From: Heterobasidion occidentale
Lineage: Eukaryota; Basidiomycota; Agaricomycetes; Russulales; Bondarzewiaceae
NCBI GenBank assembly: GCA_039111635.1
Contig: JBCAQO010000004.1
Coordinates: 1,736,001 to 1,800,000 of the forward strand
Reading direction: 5' to 3'
DNA length: 64,000 nt
In this document: piece by piece, positions 11,378 through 23,698 of the stretch
Layout: each line of letters starts with the position of its first letter
Numbering within the stretch: the stretch's first letter is position 1
Program-made: the position numbers and the translations under genes
Notes under the pieces: model-generated
Databases searched by the model: none
Told to the model about the DNA's origin: nothing
The model's input: the letters and a program-made list of their open reading frames with translations, nothing else

Positions 11378-12886
11378 TCATTGGTAGCCCTGATACGAGT
11401 AGCTAGGAGGCCCGCTGCCGGCCCCCGCGACAGACGCGCGCACCGCAGCATACGGGTCAGCATACTGCATGGTCCTGCTAATGCGGGGTTCTTCTGCGGC
11501 AGAAGCAGAAGAGCCAAATCCAGTCGGCGCGGGATCAGAGAATGCGCCATAAGCATCCATGCTTGGTCGCGGTTGAGCAGCAATCGGACTATCATGTCGA
11601 GCTGGCGTAGGCATGCTGAATCCTCCAGAGGGAGCGGTGCTGGCCGAGGTGCCAGAATAGCGATTAGTGTCTGCGAACGGCGACCCCGCAGCGTTATCCG
11701 ACGTTGGACGCCGAGGAGGGGGAATCACGTCATAGGCGGACTCCTCGTCGCCATCCCCGCCTTCGTCGTACTCGGTGGGATGTTGAAAGGGAGGATCACG
11801 TGGTCGCGTCGATTTGCCCGACCTCCAGTCATAAATGGCGAGGCCGAGTGAAGCAGCCCAAGACCCTATGTGAAGTCAGCCAATGACCATCAGGTTCTAG
11901 AGCATGACTGACCAAAAGCTAGCCAGAAAAAAATTGCTCCAGCCTTCTTAGTACTACACCACCCATCCAGACCTTTCGTGAAGTCATCGCCTTTGTCGGC
12001 GTTGGGGTCGTTAGCAGCATTTTTACACCCCGCTTGTGTCCACGCAGAGATTGTCGTAATAAAACTATGGTAGTATAAGGTTGAGTCATCACGTTCGAAT
12101 GAATAAGAAGACAGGGAAAACACGTACGCAATGAGGAGACTGAAGGTGGTGCCTGCCCCGACCAGAATGAAGCCAACGCGAATCTCTTTCAATGCCCGAG
12201 CCAGCCGTATGAGTTTGTCATATTTTTCGTATACGACTGGAACCAATAGCATGAATGTAGAAAGGAGCATGCCAGATATAGACACGAAGAGAGCAAATCC
12301 TGACAGCCCAGCTGTCGAGATTTTCGTGATAGAGTGAGCAATACATCGACAGAAAGCAGTCAAATGCAAATGACACACATGGTCCAACACCCCAACGCGC
12401 CTGGAAAGCAGCAACACTAGCAAAACAGCACATTGCAAGGAAGTTGAAAAATATTTGTGACGTGTGGAAGATTATTGCCGGCTTTGAGACGATCATCTGT
12501 CGCACCAGACGAGAGCATTAGTCAATCAAAAGAACCATTGTCGATGGAGGAAAACTAAATGAACCACAATCCATATCATCCATAGCAGCGGAACAAAGAG
12601 GATGAACACAAGTGCCCCCGCCGTGTCCATGAACGTCGAGGAAGAAGAGCATTACGTAACACAGTTGCAACTTCTCCTCGTATTCAGGAAAGGCTGCGCA
12701 TCGATGGAAACAGATAGAACCCAAACACGGAGATGAACAAGAAAAGGTGGCACGTACATCGTCTTCAAAACCCATCGCGCCGCGCCCATTCCCAATTCCT
12801 CCCGACACCGACGTCGACATGGGTTGGCTGTTCTTGTCCGGAAGCACCCTCGATACACCGTCCTTCAGTTTATCCAAGAACGACAT
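11378..12886 (-). CDS. Tetraspan (MARVEL-like) integral membrane protein
   Basis: Predicted four-pass membrane protein with a cytosolic Pro/Ser-rich tail; function unknown. Exons: 12886-12754, 12692-12556, 12496-12379, 12311-12128, 12064-11913, 11865-11378. It opens MSFLDKLKDGVSRVLPDKN. Helices are visible at AGALVFILFVPLLWMIWIV, in FFNFLAMCCFASVAAFQARW, at LSGFALFVSISGMLLSTFML, at VGFILVGAGTTFSLLIAF, and at KAGAIFFWLAFGSWAASLGL. The loop before the last helix has paired Cys (CKNAAND... and GWCSTKK), suggesting an extracellular or luminal disulphide. The tail ends in SYSYQGYQ. One base appears missing near 12632, in the first helix region; all other junctions are in phase. Placement in a MARVEL/Sur7-like group is by topology only. 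Confidence 0.68.
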
Positions 12887-13407
12887 GCTGTCAAGACTGA
12901 ATGACGCTTGAGACCAATAGGTAATGCGTGTTGTATATCCTCGAATGTCTGTGAGGCGATTGGCCGAATCGAGGTAGAGGTTTCAGGAGAAGTGTGGTAG
13001 ACGATGCAAGTCGGATGTGTGCGAGGGTCAGGAGATATATGTGGAAAAGGCTGTACAGAATATCAAAGCGATGGCTATGTTGTGCGGCCTGTGCGCTCTA
13101 GCACTGCCTCGAATTCGTGAAGTCGTAGAGCTCGTCGCAAGGATTAGTGACTAAAAAGTGGTGTTTGTAGCCAAGCATGATACAGTCCCGCTGGGAGGGT
13201 TAGGGTGATCCGGTGTTAGTCAGCACTGGTCCGTAGCCCCGAATCGAAACCCGAAATCTCAGTCGGATTTGCAACTATCTGACGAATGACACAAGATTTG
13301 TCTTAACCAATACACTGAAAGCGACACAACATTGGGTATAGACAATAAGTTAAAATGTGACTTTGGCTTCAGCAATAAGATGGTCCCGCCAGCATTCGCA
13401 CCACGCC
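12887..13407. other. Intergenic, same-strand spacer
   Basis: Promoter region of the tetraspan gene and 3' region of SH3 protein 1. No gene, tRNA or repeat is supported. Confidence 0.5.
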
Positions 13408-14279
13408 TCACAAAATCTTGCGTACAAGCCCCCCACCGAGTGCCATACCTAGATTGCAATGAAGGTGTATCAGTATGTATTGGAAGATGTGAAGAAGAGA
13501 GTTACCTGCTCCCGCGCCCAGGCCAGCGGCAGCAGAGTGTGCCATCTGTACGAAAAGCAGGTCAGCCCCATGTTCGCGACTGCTATGCCGGTGGACTTAC
13601 TGTGTTCTTGAGCGCGCCGTATTTGGCCTTCTTTTCTTCTTGTCCCGCCGCTTGTTGCAGACCAATCGAATTCGTCGAGCCGTTGGGCGGAGGAGGCTGG
13701 TCGATCCCGTGGTGCACGGCCATGAAAGGCCTATATACAGGCTTCTCAGATGCATGATTAGCGCCAACGGCAGACTGCACGTTATATGGCGGCGCGGGAG
13801 AGTTTGCGGCGATTTTTTCGACGTGGTTAGAGGGGAATAATCCCTCATTGCCGTTCACCCTTCCGGTCCACCAATCTGCGTTGGTCTCAGAAACAATTTC
13901 TATGATGTCCCCTTCAGAGAACGAGAGATCATTCAGGTCCTAACGACGGCATTAACGATCAGATACTCATCACGACAGTGTTCTGCTATTATTGATGAAC
14001 ACACACCTGTCCGCCTTGGTTATACGCCCACAACGCGCGTGCTTGATTGGCGCGCGCAGGGGGCGATGGGACGCTACGTTTTCGCACAGAAAACGAAGAC
14101 AATATACCTCGCGGAGATGCTGGCCCCCCGTGAACACTAGACGGTAGCCTGGAGATGATGTTTGAAGCGTCTGCAGACGAGATATAGTTCTGGGAGACAA
14201 GGAATTCTACATTCTGCCGCATCTGAGCAACAACGTGGGACAGAAGTGCTGCAGCTTGAGGGTCTGCAGGCGTGGCCAT
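13408..14279 (-). CDS. SH3-domain protein 1 (Lsb1/Pin3-like, actin-patch type)
   Basis: Cytosolic adaptor with a helical N-terminus and one SH3 domain, similar in layout to yeast Lsb1/Pin3, which bind Las17/WASP. Exons 14279-14007, 13939-13601, 13545-13506 and 13448-13408 give 230 residues with all phases agreeing. The N-terminus reads LLSHVVAQMRQNVEFLVSQN. The SH3 domain starts ALWAYNQGGQ at the end of exon 1 and continues DLSFSEGDIIEIVSETNADW, WTGRVNGNEGLFPSNHVEKI. A proline segment (QPPPPNG) and a Gly/Ala-rich C-terminus (GLGAGAGMALGGGLVRKIL) follow. It is a paralog of the gene at 60797-61870, with the same exon plan. Divergent from pICln with 272 bp between starts. Binding partner is inferred from the family. 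Confidence 0.85.
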
Positions 14280-14551
14280 GGGTGATGATGAGGTTGAACA
14301 AGGAACACAGCAAACTTACTGTGAGGGTCTATATATCTGCACTCCCAAGCTCCCACCGGTTCCCATCATGAGGCCGATCAGTGTCTATATGACTCGTGCA
14401 ACCCAAATCAGCTCGTCAAGGCACCCCGCCTCGAGGACTTCCGCGCGTCCATAACTAAAGGCAAAGGCGTGTGTGTAATGCATCACGTGTGCCTCGTGTA
14501 GATATGTGGCCAGTTCTGCTCTGCTCTGCAAGCTCTGCGGCGCGATCTAAA

Positions 14552-15473
14552 ATGCCTCCCGTCACTCTTATTTCCTCTTTGCCTCCTTATATCTCACCAG
14601 AGGAGCATGCGCAGATTACTGGATCTACGCCTGCATCGTTTAGCGACATACCGTCGGTTCTGCGCCACAAAGAAGAGAATGTATCCGCTATTCTCACTCC
14701 CCCTGTTGAAGGCTTTTCTGCTGAGGACGGGGCTCAGGGAACGTTATATATTATAGACAGGTAGATTGTCATGTAGTTTATACCCTTAGAAGCTCACTAA
14801 ATTGCCTCCCAGTGCGCTTGTATTCCTATCTGCGACTGGTCGAGGCTTCCAACTCGAATACCCTTTCATAACTATCCACGCTCTCTCTCTTGTCGAATCA
14901 AGGCGCTCAGTCTACTGCCAACTTGATGACCCTTCAGTCCATGAACTGAATGATGGGATCCCCAATTTGCGCGAGCTTTCCATCAAAACCCCAAATTCTT
15001 CGTCCCGTACGTTCTCATTGATTTCTTCTTTCCAAATCTTATTCACATCTCTCTCTACCAGTCGAAGCAATATATGAGTCACTATCATACTGCGTATCGC
15101 TTCATCCCTGCGTTCGTGATGAGGAAGACGATCGGGACGACGCTTTCATCGATTCGAGTAGCTTTGAAACGTTCACTGGGGACGAAGACGAGGAGTTGAG
15201 CGAAGTGGGCAGGGTGCGCAGCGATTTCATCAATAATAGCCGTTATGCGCCGTACTAGACCTTTGCACCCGTTTCATCCCTTCATTTCCCATGCAGGCTG
15301 CTCTTGCACATCTCGAGTCGATCATAGACCATCCGAATGAGCACACAAACGAGTCAGGTGTCGGAGCCGAACCCAACGGGTCAAACGGGAAGTCGCATGA
15401 GCGGGAAGATGGTCAATTTTCTGATGGAGAAGAATCAGCTGGAACAGAGAATGGCGAAAAAACTTCGAGTTGA
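14552..15473 (+). CDS. CLNS1A: Methylosome subunit pICln
   Basis: Chaperone that delivers Sm proteins to the PRMT5 methylosome during snRNP assembly. Exons 14552-14760, 14813-15006, 15062-15213 and 15297-15473 give 243 residues, all in phase. The PH-like core is visible: GTLYIIDS-ALVFLSATGRGFQLEYPF-ITIHALSLV, then LEAIYESLSYCVSLHP after intron 2. Acidic clusters follow (RDEEDDRDDAF and TGDEDEELSE), then the amphipathic AALAHLESII and an acidic/Ser tail ending in EKTSS. The ATG at 14552 starts MPPVTLISSLPPYIS; an upstream in-frame ATG at 14471 adds 27 residues with no family resemblance. The identification is strong from the core and the acidic segments. Confidence 0.86.
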
Positions 15474-15624
15474 CACTTTGACATGCAACCTCAGGACAAT
15501 AAGTAGTCATTGTCAAACACAAAAATACATAACAGTTTACACCAACCACAACCACAAATCATGACCAACATGGTAAATATACACAATGTATGAAGACGTG
15601 AACAACGTTAGGCACATACAACTG

Positions 15625-18600
15625 TTACCGTAATTTGTTTCTAACGTCCATAGGCAAGGTTGTCATCGGCTTGACACCAGGTAATGGTCCCCAATCAAAC
15701 GCAGGAGGGGCAGCTGGTGTTCCTACACCTCCAGACTTCACAGGAACCTGGGGATGCTCATGATGGTGTCGACTTTTCCAGTTCGTTCGGTTCCTTGACG
15801 AACCAGACGATAGAGACGCGTGTGGGTCGATTGAGAATGGGGGAAATTCCGTTGGGAGTGAAAGTGCAGGCAGAGGTTTCTCAAAATCGCTGAGGCTGAA
15901 TGACGCATCAAAATCTTTCGTCCCGTTGGTTTTCTTCTTTGGGGTCTCGAAGCTCCGTGGAGCAGGTGGTGCGCTGGCCGCCGTCACATTCAACAAGGGC
16001 TCCTTCCGGACTCTAAGCAGAGCCTCTTTGAGCCTATGCGCTGAGCGCTCCGCATTGAGAGCTGCTGCCGTTGAAGATGCGACGTGGGGCGTCACATTCA
16101 ACGGGCGTCTCGAAATGTCATCCGGCAAGCGATTGTCGCGGATGGGTGACCCGAGGTTTCCCTTGAGATCCAGCTGTGCAATTCTAGCAGCGAGATTGTT
16201 GACATCAGACGTCTGTTGTTCAACAGTGATATCAATGTTTCGGAACGTTCTGTTGATGGTGTCCAAGGAAGGCGGACTGATCAAACGTCCCATGAGGATG
16301 TTCAGTATGGAGGAATGAGATCGACATAGAGAGATGGACTGACTTGATTCCTGGTTTCCCTGTTCTAAGTTGGTTTAGCCTTCTCTTCGACGATTGCAAG
16401 TGACCCTCCAGCTTCTCAATCAAGTCTCTCATGGCCTATGAGTAAAGTTAGATCTCCATCAAAAGCCTGGAACCCAAACAACGTACCCGGATGTCGCGTC
16501 TCAATTGAGTCTGTGACTCCACATACTCTGGGCCAAGAGATCTGGTCTTTAGCATCTTGGTGAACTCGACATCCGACTTCGCCTTGTCAAAACGAATAAT
16601 CTCCTCCTTCCTCGTTTTGGCTAAAGAGACCAAAGATCAACAAGTCGCTGACAACCGAGCAAATAAGAGCCGAACCTTTCAACATATTACTCTGCACTTC
16701 TCGGATTGAAGTCTTCAATGATTCCCTCATATTCTCCAATTCGGTGATTTCTTTCATCGTCGCCTTCAACGACTTCCCGAGCATAGAGACGTCATCGAAA
16801 GTAACGCTAGGACCTTTGCCAGACGAAGGAGCAGATTTCGAATGGTTAAGCTCCTCCCTCTTTTTGCTTGCCTCTTGCGCAAGAAGGCGCAGCTACAGGA
16901 TGTGTCACTGATCAGCAATCACTCTCATGCAATGACGAAGTCAGTCGACTCACACTTTCCAATTCCTTGGCCAACCCAACAACGAGATAGGCGCACTCCT
17001 TCTGAATCCCTTCTTCGAGGGTTTCTTCAGCTTTTGGCGGCTGTGCAGGCACGATTTTCTGTGCTGTTGGGAGCGCCTGACCAAACAGAGGAGCAGAGGC
17101 TCCCAAAGGCTTTGACGCAGGCGCTACCACCGGCTGCGCAGACTGCCCGAACGGGCTCCCGCTCGGAGGGACGACAGGCGGCCCCATCAGACCGGGTCCA
17201 TAAGGCTTGATCAGAGGTGGGAATTTGCCTGCAGGAAGCGGGGCGTTGACAGCTGCTGAGCTCGTGGCTGTTGGTTGAACAGGCTTTCCGAATCCAAACG
17301 AAGACAAGAGCGGCGGTGTCTTGGGGCGTGGCGACTTCTTTTCAGACGACGAGCCTCCTACCGGTAATTCTAGGATGGATGGTGAGCTCGATTGCTGACC
17401 AAAAGAAGAAGGCTTCGACTCAGGCGCCGCCCATTGACCAAACGGTAGTTTTGGCGAAGCTGGCCTCGGTTTCGCAGAACCAGCAGACTCACGTTTGCCT
17501 TCCTCATCATTGTTCACTCCTGAGAGCGGAGTGCTCGCCAATGGCGAGCTGCGGAGAGGCCGGGTGCTAGGTCGCCCAATCCCGATGTTCAGTGAGGTCA
17601 ACGACGGTGTCTGTGATGGGGATGGTACAATCGGTGATGGCTGAGCGATGACAGGTGGTGGGAAAGGCGTCTCTGGAGGGTCCCTAAAAGGTGAACCAGG
17701 TGGGGTAGTACTTTGGGCTCGGTCGAGCTTCGGAGTGGTTGGCTCAAGTTTGATGAATGGTATCTGCGGCTTGGGTGTAGTGGAAGGAGATCTAGATGGT
17801 GGCAAAGCCACCTTGGTTGGAGTCAATGGACTGGCTTCGGTCGCGTCCTTGCCCGCCTCCTCGGCGTCCTCTTCAACTTCCGTAATTCGTCCCAGCTCCT
17901 CAGCACCCGAGTCGTCTTCTTCATCACCTTCATATTGTCCCTCCGACTGCTCTGGGCTAGACAAGAAACCATCAATCCCATCGTCTACGCGCTCAAGCTC
18001 GCCTTCTTCGGAGTCAGGCGAGGGTGGTTCTCGGATCGTATCCACGTCCGCATCGCCGTCACCCTCAGAGTCCTTAGGGGCATCAACCTCCACGAATGAC
18101 GACGACAGAGAAGAGAGACTTTCAGATAGATAGAGAGAAGATTCGTCCGCCGAAATTTTGGCGCGCGGATTTGTTTTTTGGCTCTTGGCCTCATCGGTAG
18201 ATTTTCCCGCTTGCGTTCTCCGTATCATTTTCAGCTGGCTCAACCGAGCTCTCCTTTGATTTGCCTTTTTGCTGCGCCAACAACGAAGGTGGGGGCGTCT
18301 TGGCAGGCGTTGTGCTCGTCGACTCCTCCGCCGATTTGACGGGAGTTTGCGGCGTCGAACTGAATGCCGAGATGGGGGCCTTCCCCTTGCCCTTCTCATC
18401 ATCGTCTTTCCCTTCTCGTAACATGTCACTGAACGACTTCTGCGGACCCGCGAACTGATTGAACGCGCTTTGTTGCCCACTGAAGGCGCTAAATGCCGAA
18501 GTTGAGGGCGCTGCCTTGGGCGTCGTCGTCGTCGCCGGAGGAGTAGATGGTTGGCCGAACGCAGATGGACGCACTCCGAACGCAGAGGTCTGCCCAAACG

Positions 18601-21489
18601 CGCTCCCCGAAGTGCTTGGCGTCGGCTGTGCGGGAGTGTTGCCGAACGCCGACATGCGTTGCACGAAATCTGTCCCTCCGCTCACGGGCTTGGGATTGGC
18701 AAACGGAGAGTCCTTGTTGAAAGTTCCAAAGGTGCCACCGAAACTTGACGTGTTGCCGAATGGCGCGGGGACGGCCTGAAGATTGGCAAAAGCCCCAGCG
18801 AGAGGTGGTGCGGTCGGCGTCGTGCTGGTCGCTGACGTGACAGGGGGCGCACTCGCAGCTGGAGTAGCAGGGACAGTGGGACGGGTAAGGGTTGGACCTT
18901 CGAGCGCGATGATCGGCGGTGGCGTGCTTGACAATGTTGTCGTCGATGGCGCCGGCTGCGTTGACGCTGATGGAGGCGTCGAGGGAGTGGCCTGTGAAAT
19001 CGCAGCAGGCGCCTGTTGCCCAAAGACTGTCGAGCCTCCACTACCACCGAAAGCACTGAACCCACCAGTAGGCTTTTCGGCTGCCGCGGTCTTCCACACT
19101 GGTACAGTAGGCGTCGCATTCTGCGCAACCGCCGCAAATGCTGACTGTCCACCTGCATAATTCCCGAACGCGCCCCCCACCCCGCCCCCAAATGCCGACG
19201 ACGAAGTGGTGGACATCGGCGAAGCCTGAGGCGTCGTCGACATCGGTGAGCTAGCGAACCCAGTCTGTCCAAATGCTGGCTTCCCGAACGCCGGCTGCCC
19301 AAATGCAGACCTCGTTGTCGAGGAGCCGAAGCCTGTCTGTCCAAAAGCCGAAGAGGTCTTCGGGGGTTCCACAGAGACCTGGGGCTTGCTTTGAGCCAGG
19401 GGTTGCACATAGTTTGAGAATGCGCCGAACCCGGCAGACGGTTTAATGTAGTCAGCAAATCCGGACGCTGGTTGGCTAGGCACGGGTGCTGGCTGAGAAG
19501 CGGCGCCAAACAGACCCGTAGTGCCAAATCCAGCCTTTGGCGTAGTGTCGTTCGAACTTGCGCCCAATGATAGTCCTCCGAAATCCGGGCCCGCGTCAGT
19601 TGACATCGAATCTGTAGATTCTGAGACCATAGGCTGCGCTGGCGTGGTAGGTGCGGAAGAAAACGCCGAAGTTCCAAAGCTGGAGGGACCTGCGTTCGCA
19701 AATGCTCCAATCCGTGCGTATTGTTCTGTCCAAAGGCTGTATTTGATTGTCCGAACGCGGAGCCGGATGATTGTCCGAATCCAGATCCTGACGCTTGTCC
19801 AAAAGCCGAGGTTGGTCCAAACGCAGGTTTGACCGAACGTCGACGCAGGCCGGGCGCAAAGCCTGATGACTGTCCAAATGCAGATGCACTGGCTGGCCAA
19901 CGCACTCACAGGTTGAGCGGGTTGGACGGGCTGAACGGTTGGACGGGTTGTGCAGATTGCTGCGGGACAGTAGAGGGAGTAGTAGTTGAATCTGTAGTCA
20001 TACCAGGATAGGAGATGCCTTGCGTATTGATGAGATACCAAGCTATCACTGTTCCATCGCTTGCATATGCAACATGATAGGCGGCGGAGGTACCTCAAGG
20101 TTCTCACCAGAGGGCATAGTATGATTGTATCGCTGCTGATTCTTGAGGTCCAGTCCAACCCGACCATCGTCGTCTCCGACGCTTCCTCGCCTAAAGGCAT
20201 ACTCGGCGTGGCAACATCATCCAAGGTAAGCCTCTGCCATTTGTCTTCGGTCGCCGATTTGGCGACGGAGACAATGACACCGATGTCGGCAGTCGTGGTA
20301 TCGCCGACTATAAGCATGATCTTAGCGGGACCCCAATTCCTGAGGACCACGGTGAATGCCCCGGGCGGTCGAAGACCAGACGAGAAGAATGATATCGGGA
20401 CAGCAACATCCGAAGCACTGTTCCGCTTTCCGTCGTACGATATGATGAAGTGCGCCTGGTCGGTCTCCTCGGTAGTGGCAAGGCGCATAGATAGTGTAGA
20501 ACGTGGGGTTGGCTAACCACGTCGTGTGGATGGCGCTCTGGTTTCGAGCAGAGGGAGGTTTGGGGACATTTTAGGTTGATTCACTCTGTCGGGCTGAACG
20601 TCATGATATCGCCACTTTGCATACCAATTGCAATCTGTTTTCCTTTCGGCGACCACGATACTGAACAAGATATCAGCAAAAATCCGAATACATAGATCGG
20701 AATCAGCGCACTGCTCATAGGTAGTGTTTGGGGTGTACCGCCACTTCGCCACCCGGCAACGGATTGTAAGGCGGTCACATCGAGGATCTCGACAGTTGCG
20801 TATTGGGGTTGCCATCCGGTTCCCGAAGAACAGCAACGAGGTCAGGTAGGTCTCCTGGATTTGGATAAATGTGGCGCGCTGATGTAGAGGTCGTAGCAGG
20901 AAAGGTGTGGATTGGGGTGATATTTTCTGTCCCAGCCGAACAGATAGCATTGGCGTCATAGACAATGATGGCACCTTCAGCTAGCCCACCAGCAGCTTGC
21001 TTTCGTTCGAGGCGAAGACCAAGTAGTTCGGATTTACTCCCTGTGGCAGAGGCACATTCCTGCTGACAGCTATGGGTTCATCATTCTTACCATCTGCTGA
21101 TAGAAGACGAGCTCGGAGGTCAGACACGGTAGACGCTATGAGACCTGCGGGAACCAATTTGGTCAAAACACAAAACGCAGCAGCCAAAGTGAAGGTAAGC
21201 ACTTAGCCCTGTAGATGAGCTTCGTTTTATCGCTACAAACCATCCCCGATCACTCGCCACAGTAAGCAGCTGCGCCTTGCTGGGGAAATGAGTGAGGTCG
21301 AGAGGCTCCGAGAGTCTCACGCGGGCGCGGTTGTTGAGCATCCGTATCGACAGAAACTGAGCGGATTCAAGTTGTGATTAGAAATGTCGATAGTAGCCAT
21401 AAACATACCTCCGACGAGACATCCTCCGCGTCCGACGCAACTCGCTGGACCTGAGACGGAGGGTGCGCAGCCAATTGACCGACGTTCAT
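15625..21489 (-). CDS. NUP159: Nucleoporin Nup159/Nup214-like, FG repeat
   Basis: Cytoplasmic-side nucleoporin that recruits the RNA helicase Dbp5 for mRNA export. N-terminal beta-propeller: first exons 21489-21409, 21356-21203 and 21144 onward, with blades LTVASDRGWFVAI, YLVFASNESKLLVG, GLAEGAIIVYDANAI, ISWSPKGKQIAIGMQSGDI and YASDGTVIAWYLINTQGISY. An FG region follows at about 19920-18200 with many SAFGQ and AFGQ units, then an acidic segment near 18130-17870. The C-terminal coiled coil (16850-16300, e.g. KATMKEITELENMRESLKTS) corresponds to the Nup82-binding part, and the end reads PMDVRNKLR at 15625. At least four one-base frame breaks lie in the propeller (about 20986, 20806, 20486, 20085) and more in the FG part, mostly in C/G runs. 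Exon limits in the middle are approximate. Divergent from the CobW gene (311 bp). Confidence 0.85.
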
Positions 21490-21800
21490 ATTGTTATATA
21501 GAGGCCAGTGTGGCCGAGTTGCTCAAAATTGTATGCTTCCAGAAAAAGTCGATGTTGCGGCTTGCAACAACGAGCGTGTGTATGAGGTATCTGTGAGGTA
21601 GCGGATCAAGCTGGGAGGCGATTGGGACGGGAGGAGGCTGAGCAGCAGGTCAGAGCACCGAGTCGCTGCAGGTCGCGGCTTGACGCGCTAGCACGTGCGC
21701 CAATTCCCAATTGTTTTCTCCAGCTCCGTCGTTCTGCCATCCGCGTCCGCTTTTGTCAAGATATCATAGGACCCCCCTCTGCGCCAAGGAGACAATATCA
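21490..21800. promoter_or_regulatory. Shared divergent promoter region, NUP159 / CobW gene
   Basis: 311 bp between the two start codons, so the promoters must lie here or overlap the genes. No TATA box or known operator stands out. A stretch near 21508-21530 resembles the 5' half of a tRNA but lacks the B box. Confidence 0.4.
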
Positions 21801-23184
21801 ATGCCTTCTGACTTGAAACCAGCACCCGTTCCCATCACCGTGTTCACAGGCTTTCTCGGCGCAGGGAAAACATCCATCATCCTTTCACTCCTCCCTCAGC
21901 TGCCCTCTACCTATCGCACCGTACTCTTGAAGAATGAATTTGGAGACATTGAAGGTGTGTTGCTCGATGGTACTGATATAGAAGTGATGTCATGACGATG
22001 TCCTAGTTGACAGTCAGCTGGCGAAGCAGAGCAGTCTGGCGGCAGTCAGTGAGATCTTGAACGGGTGCATGTGAGTGGGGGTACGCTCATGTTCGGCGAA
22101 TCCCACGTTCTGACACCAGTGGAAGAGCAGGTGCTGTGTGCTCGTTGGTCAAATGAAGACCGCTCTCCTCGAAATTCTAGGTATGTATCACGCATGATCC
22201 TTCCTTATCTTCCATCGACCCATCGACGGTGTCGTCTGATACTTCCTCAGAGAAACATAACCCTGATCGCATAATCATTGAATGCTCGTACGTCTATTTC
22301 TTCTAAGCTCCTGTATCCAAATTCACGATGGTGTCTAATCGGTTAGCGGTTCCGCGTTCCCCGCAACCCTTGCGTTTCAGATCCGAGAGCTCGAGCGCGA
22401 GACGAACCGAGCGATTGCCCTAGATGCAATTGTCACGGTCGTAGACGCGGAGAACTTCACAGGCTACGAAGACACGAGCTTGACCGCTCGTATGCAAGCA
22501 CAGTATACAGACGTCATTCTTATTGTGAGCTCTCAACGTCTAACGTTGCCTTCCGCACATTTCACTAACTCTATGCTCGAATCATGCACCCAGAACAAGT
22601 GGGAACACGTATCTGAACGTGCATTAGATGACGTCTTAGAACATCTCAATACCCTCAACGATCTTACACCCAAAATCAAATGTCAAGGTCGAGCAGGCGT
22701 CGACCCATCGCTTATCTTTGGCCTGGACTCCAAGCTGTTCCTTGACGAAACCAGGGACAGTGTCGACGTCGTTGTGAATTCATCACATCATGATGAAGTA
22801 GAAACTGCTACCATCTGGCGAGGAGCGAAGATCCCCGTGAACGGCCATGTGCATTCCGACGCATGCAACCACGCAGATCATGACAAAGTTGAATCCGAGC
22901 CAGATCATGCTGGTGAATCAAGAGTTATCGATGAGGAGAAGCTTCAAGAAGGCCTTTCTCGTCTGTCGAAAGAGACCGTGTATCGCGTCAAGGGTTTCGT
23001 ACGCGTATCAGCAGGATTCCGCATCCTCAATTGGGCGTTTGGGCGATACGAGCTGCATGCTCTGTCTGGAGAGTATGGCGGAGATCCAGGGGACGTGGTG
23101 AAACTCACCATGATGGGCGAACGAGGTGAGGTCCGCAGAGCGGCGCGAAAGCTTGCAGAGGCCCTCGAAGCCAATGTCGCATGA
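21801..23184 (+). CDS. CobW/ZNG1-type metallochaperone GTPase
   Basis: G3E-family GTPase, probably delivering zinc or another metal to a client enzyme. Exons 21801-21954, 22007-22070, 22131-22180, 22251-22287, 22347-22524 and 22594-23184 give 357 residues with every phase in agreement. The P-loop reads FTGFLGAGKTS. The metal-binding CxCC-type motif is GCMCC, spliced across intron 2. DRIIIECSGSAFPATLAFQ corresponds to the family's ETxGxAxP region and VVDAENF to the switch after it. A His/Asp-rich loop (HVHSDACNHADHD) sits before the CobW C-terminal domain, which reads VYRVKGFVRV and later LNWAFGRYELH. This clean, intron-rich gene shows that the local sequence is not uniformly error-prone. The metal and client are not determined by the sequence. 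Confidence 0.87.
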
Positions 23185-23698
23185 TAAGTAATAGACGCGA
23201 TAGAGCTTTGAATTGTATTTTACATATGATTGTCGTGGTTCGAGTGCTTCCACTTGCTTCCACCGTCTAGAGCACGTCGACTTACGACAGCTTGCCGCCC
23301 AGAATAGTCTTCCGCTATACTTAACGCCAGGGAACACCGTGCGAAGTTCGCTGAGTGGTTGCCTTGCCCTCGGCCAAGGCCTAATATGGCTCTGCCCAAG
23401 GGTTGTCACTGCTTTCATACGGCCCTCTGCAGCCGCGAAAAATCCCGCGATAATTCCCTTGTATTTCTTTTGACCAGGCTGTCACTTTCAGTTCTTTACA
23501 ACCTCACCATCATCAAGAGAATCCGTTGGTCCGAGGACTTGGCGGGCAGGACTCGACTCTTCTTTGGGATTAAGTAAGCACGTGATCGAATGGAAACAGA
23601 ATCACATGGCTTATGTTTTGCGATCTTCATTAACGTCGACGACGCCGTTGTCCCCTTGTTGATGTTCTCGCGCAACCTCCCCCCGTTCCGCTCAGCCA
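23185..23698. other. Intergenic, same-strand spacer
   Basis: 3' region of the CobW gene and promoter of the J-domain gene. Short open frames show no motif. Nothing else recognised. Confidence 0.5.

Noticed and set aside
21505..21600. Possible tRNA starting GCCAGTGTGGCCGAG
   Set aside because: An A-box-like stretch is present, but no B box and no pairing acceptor stem follow within tRNA distance.
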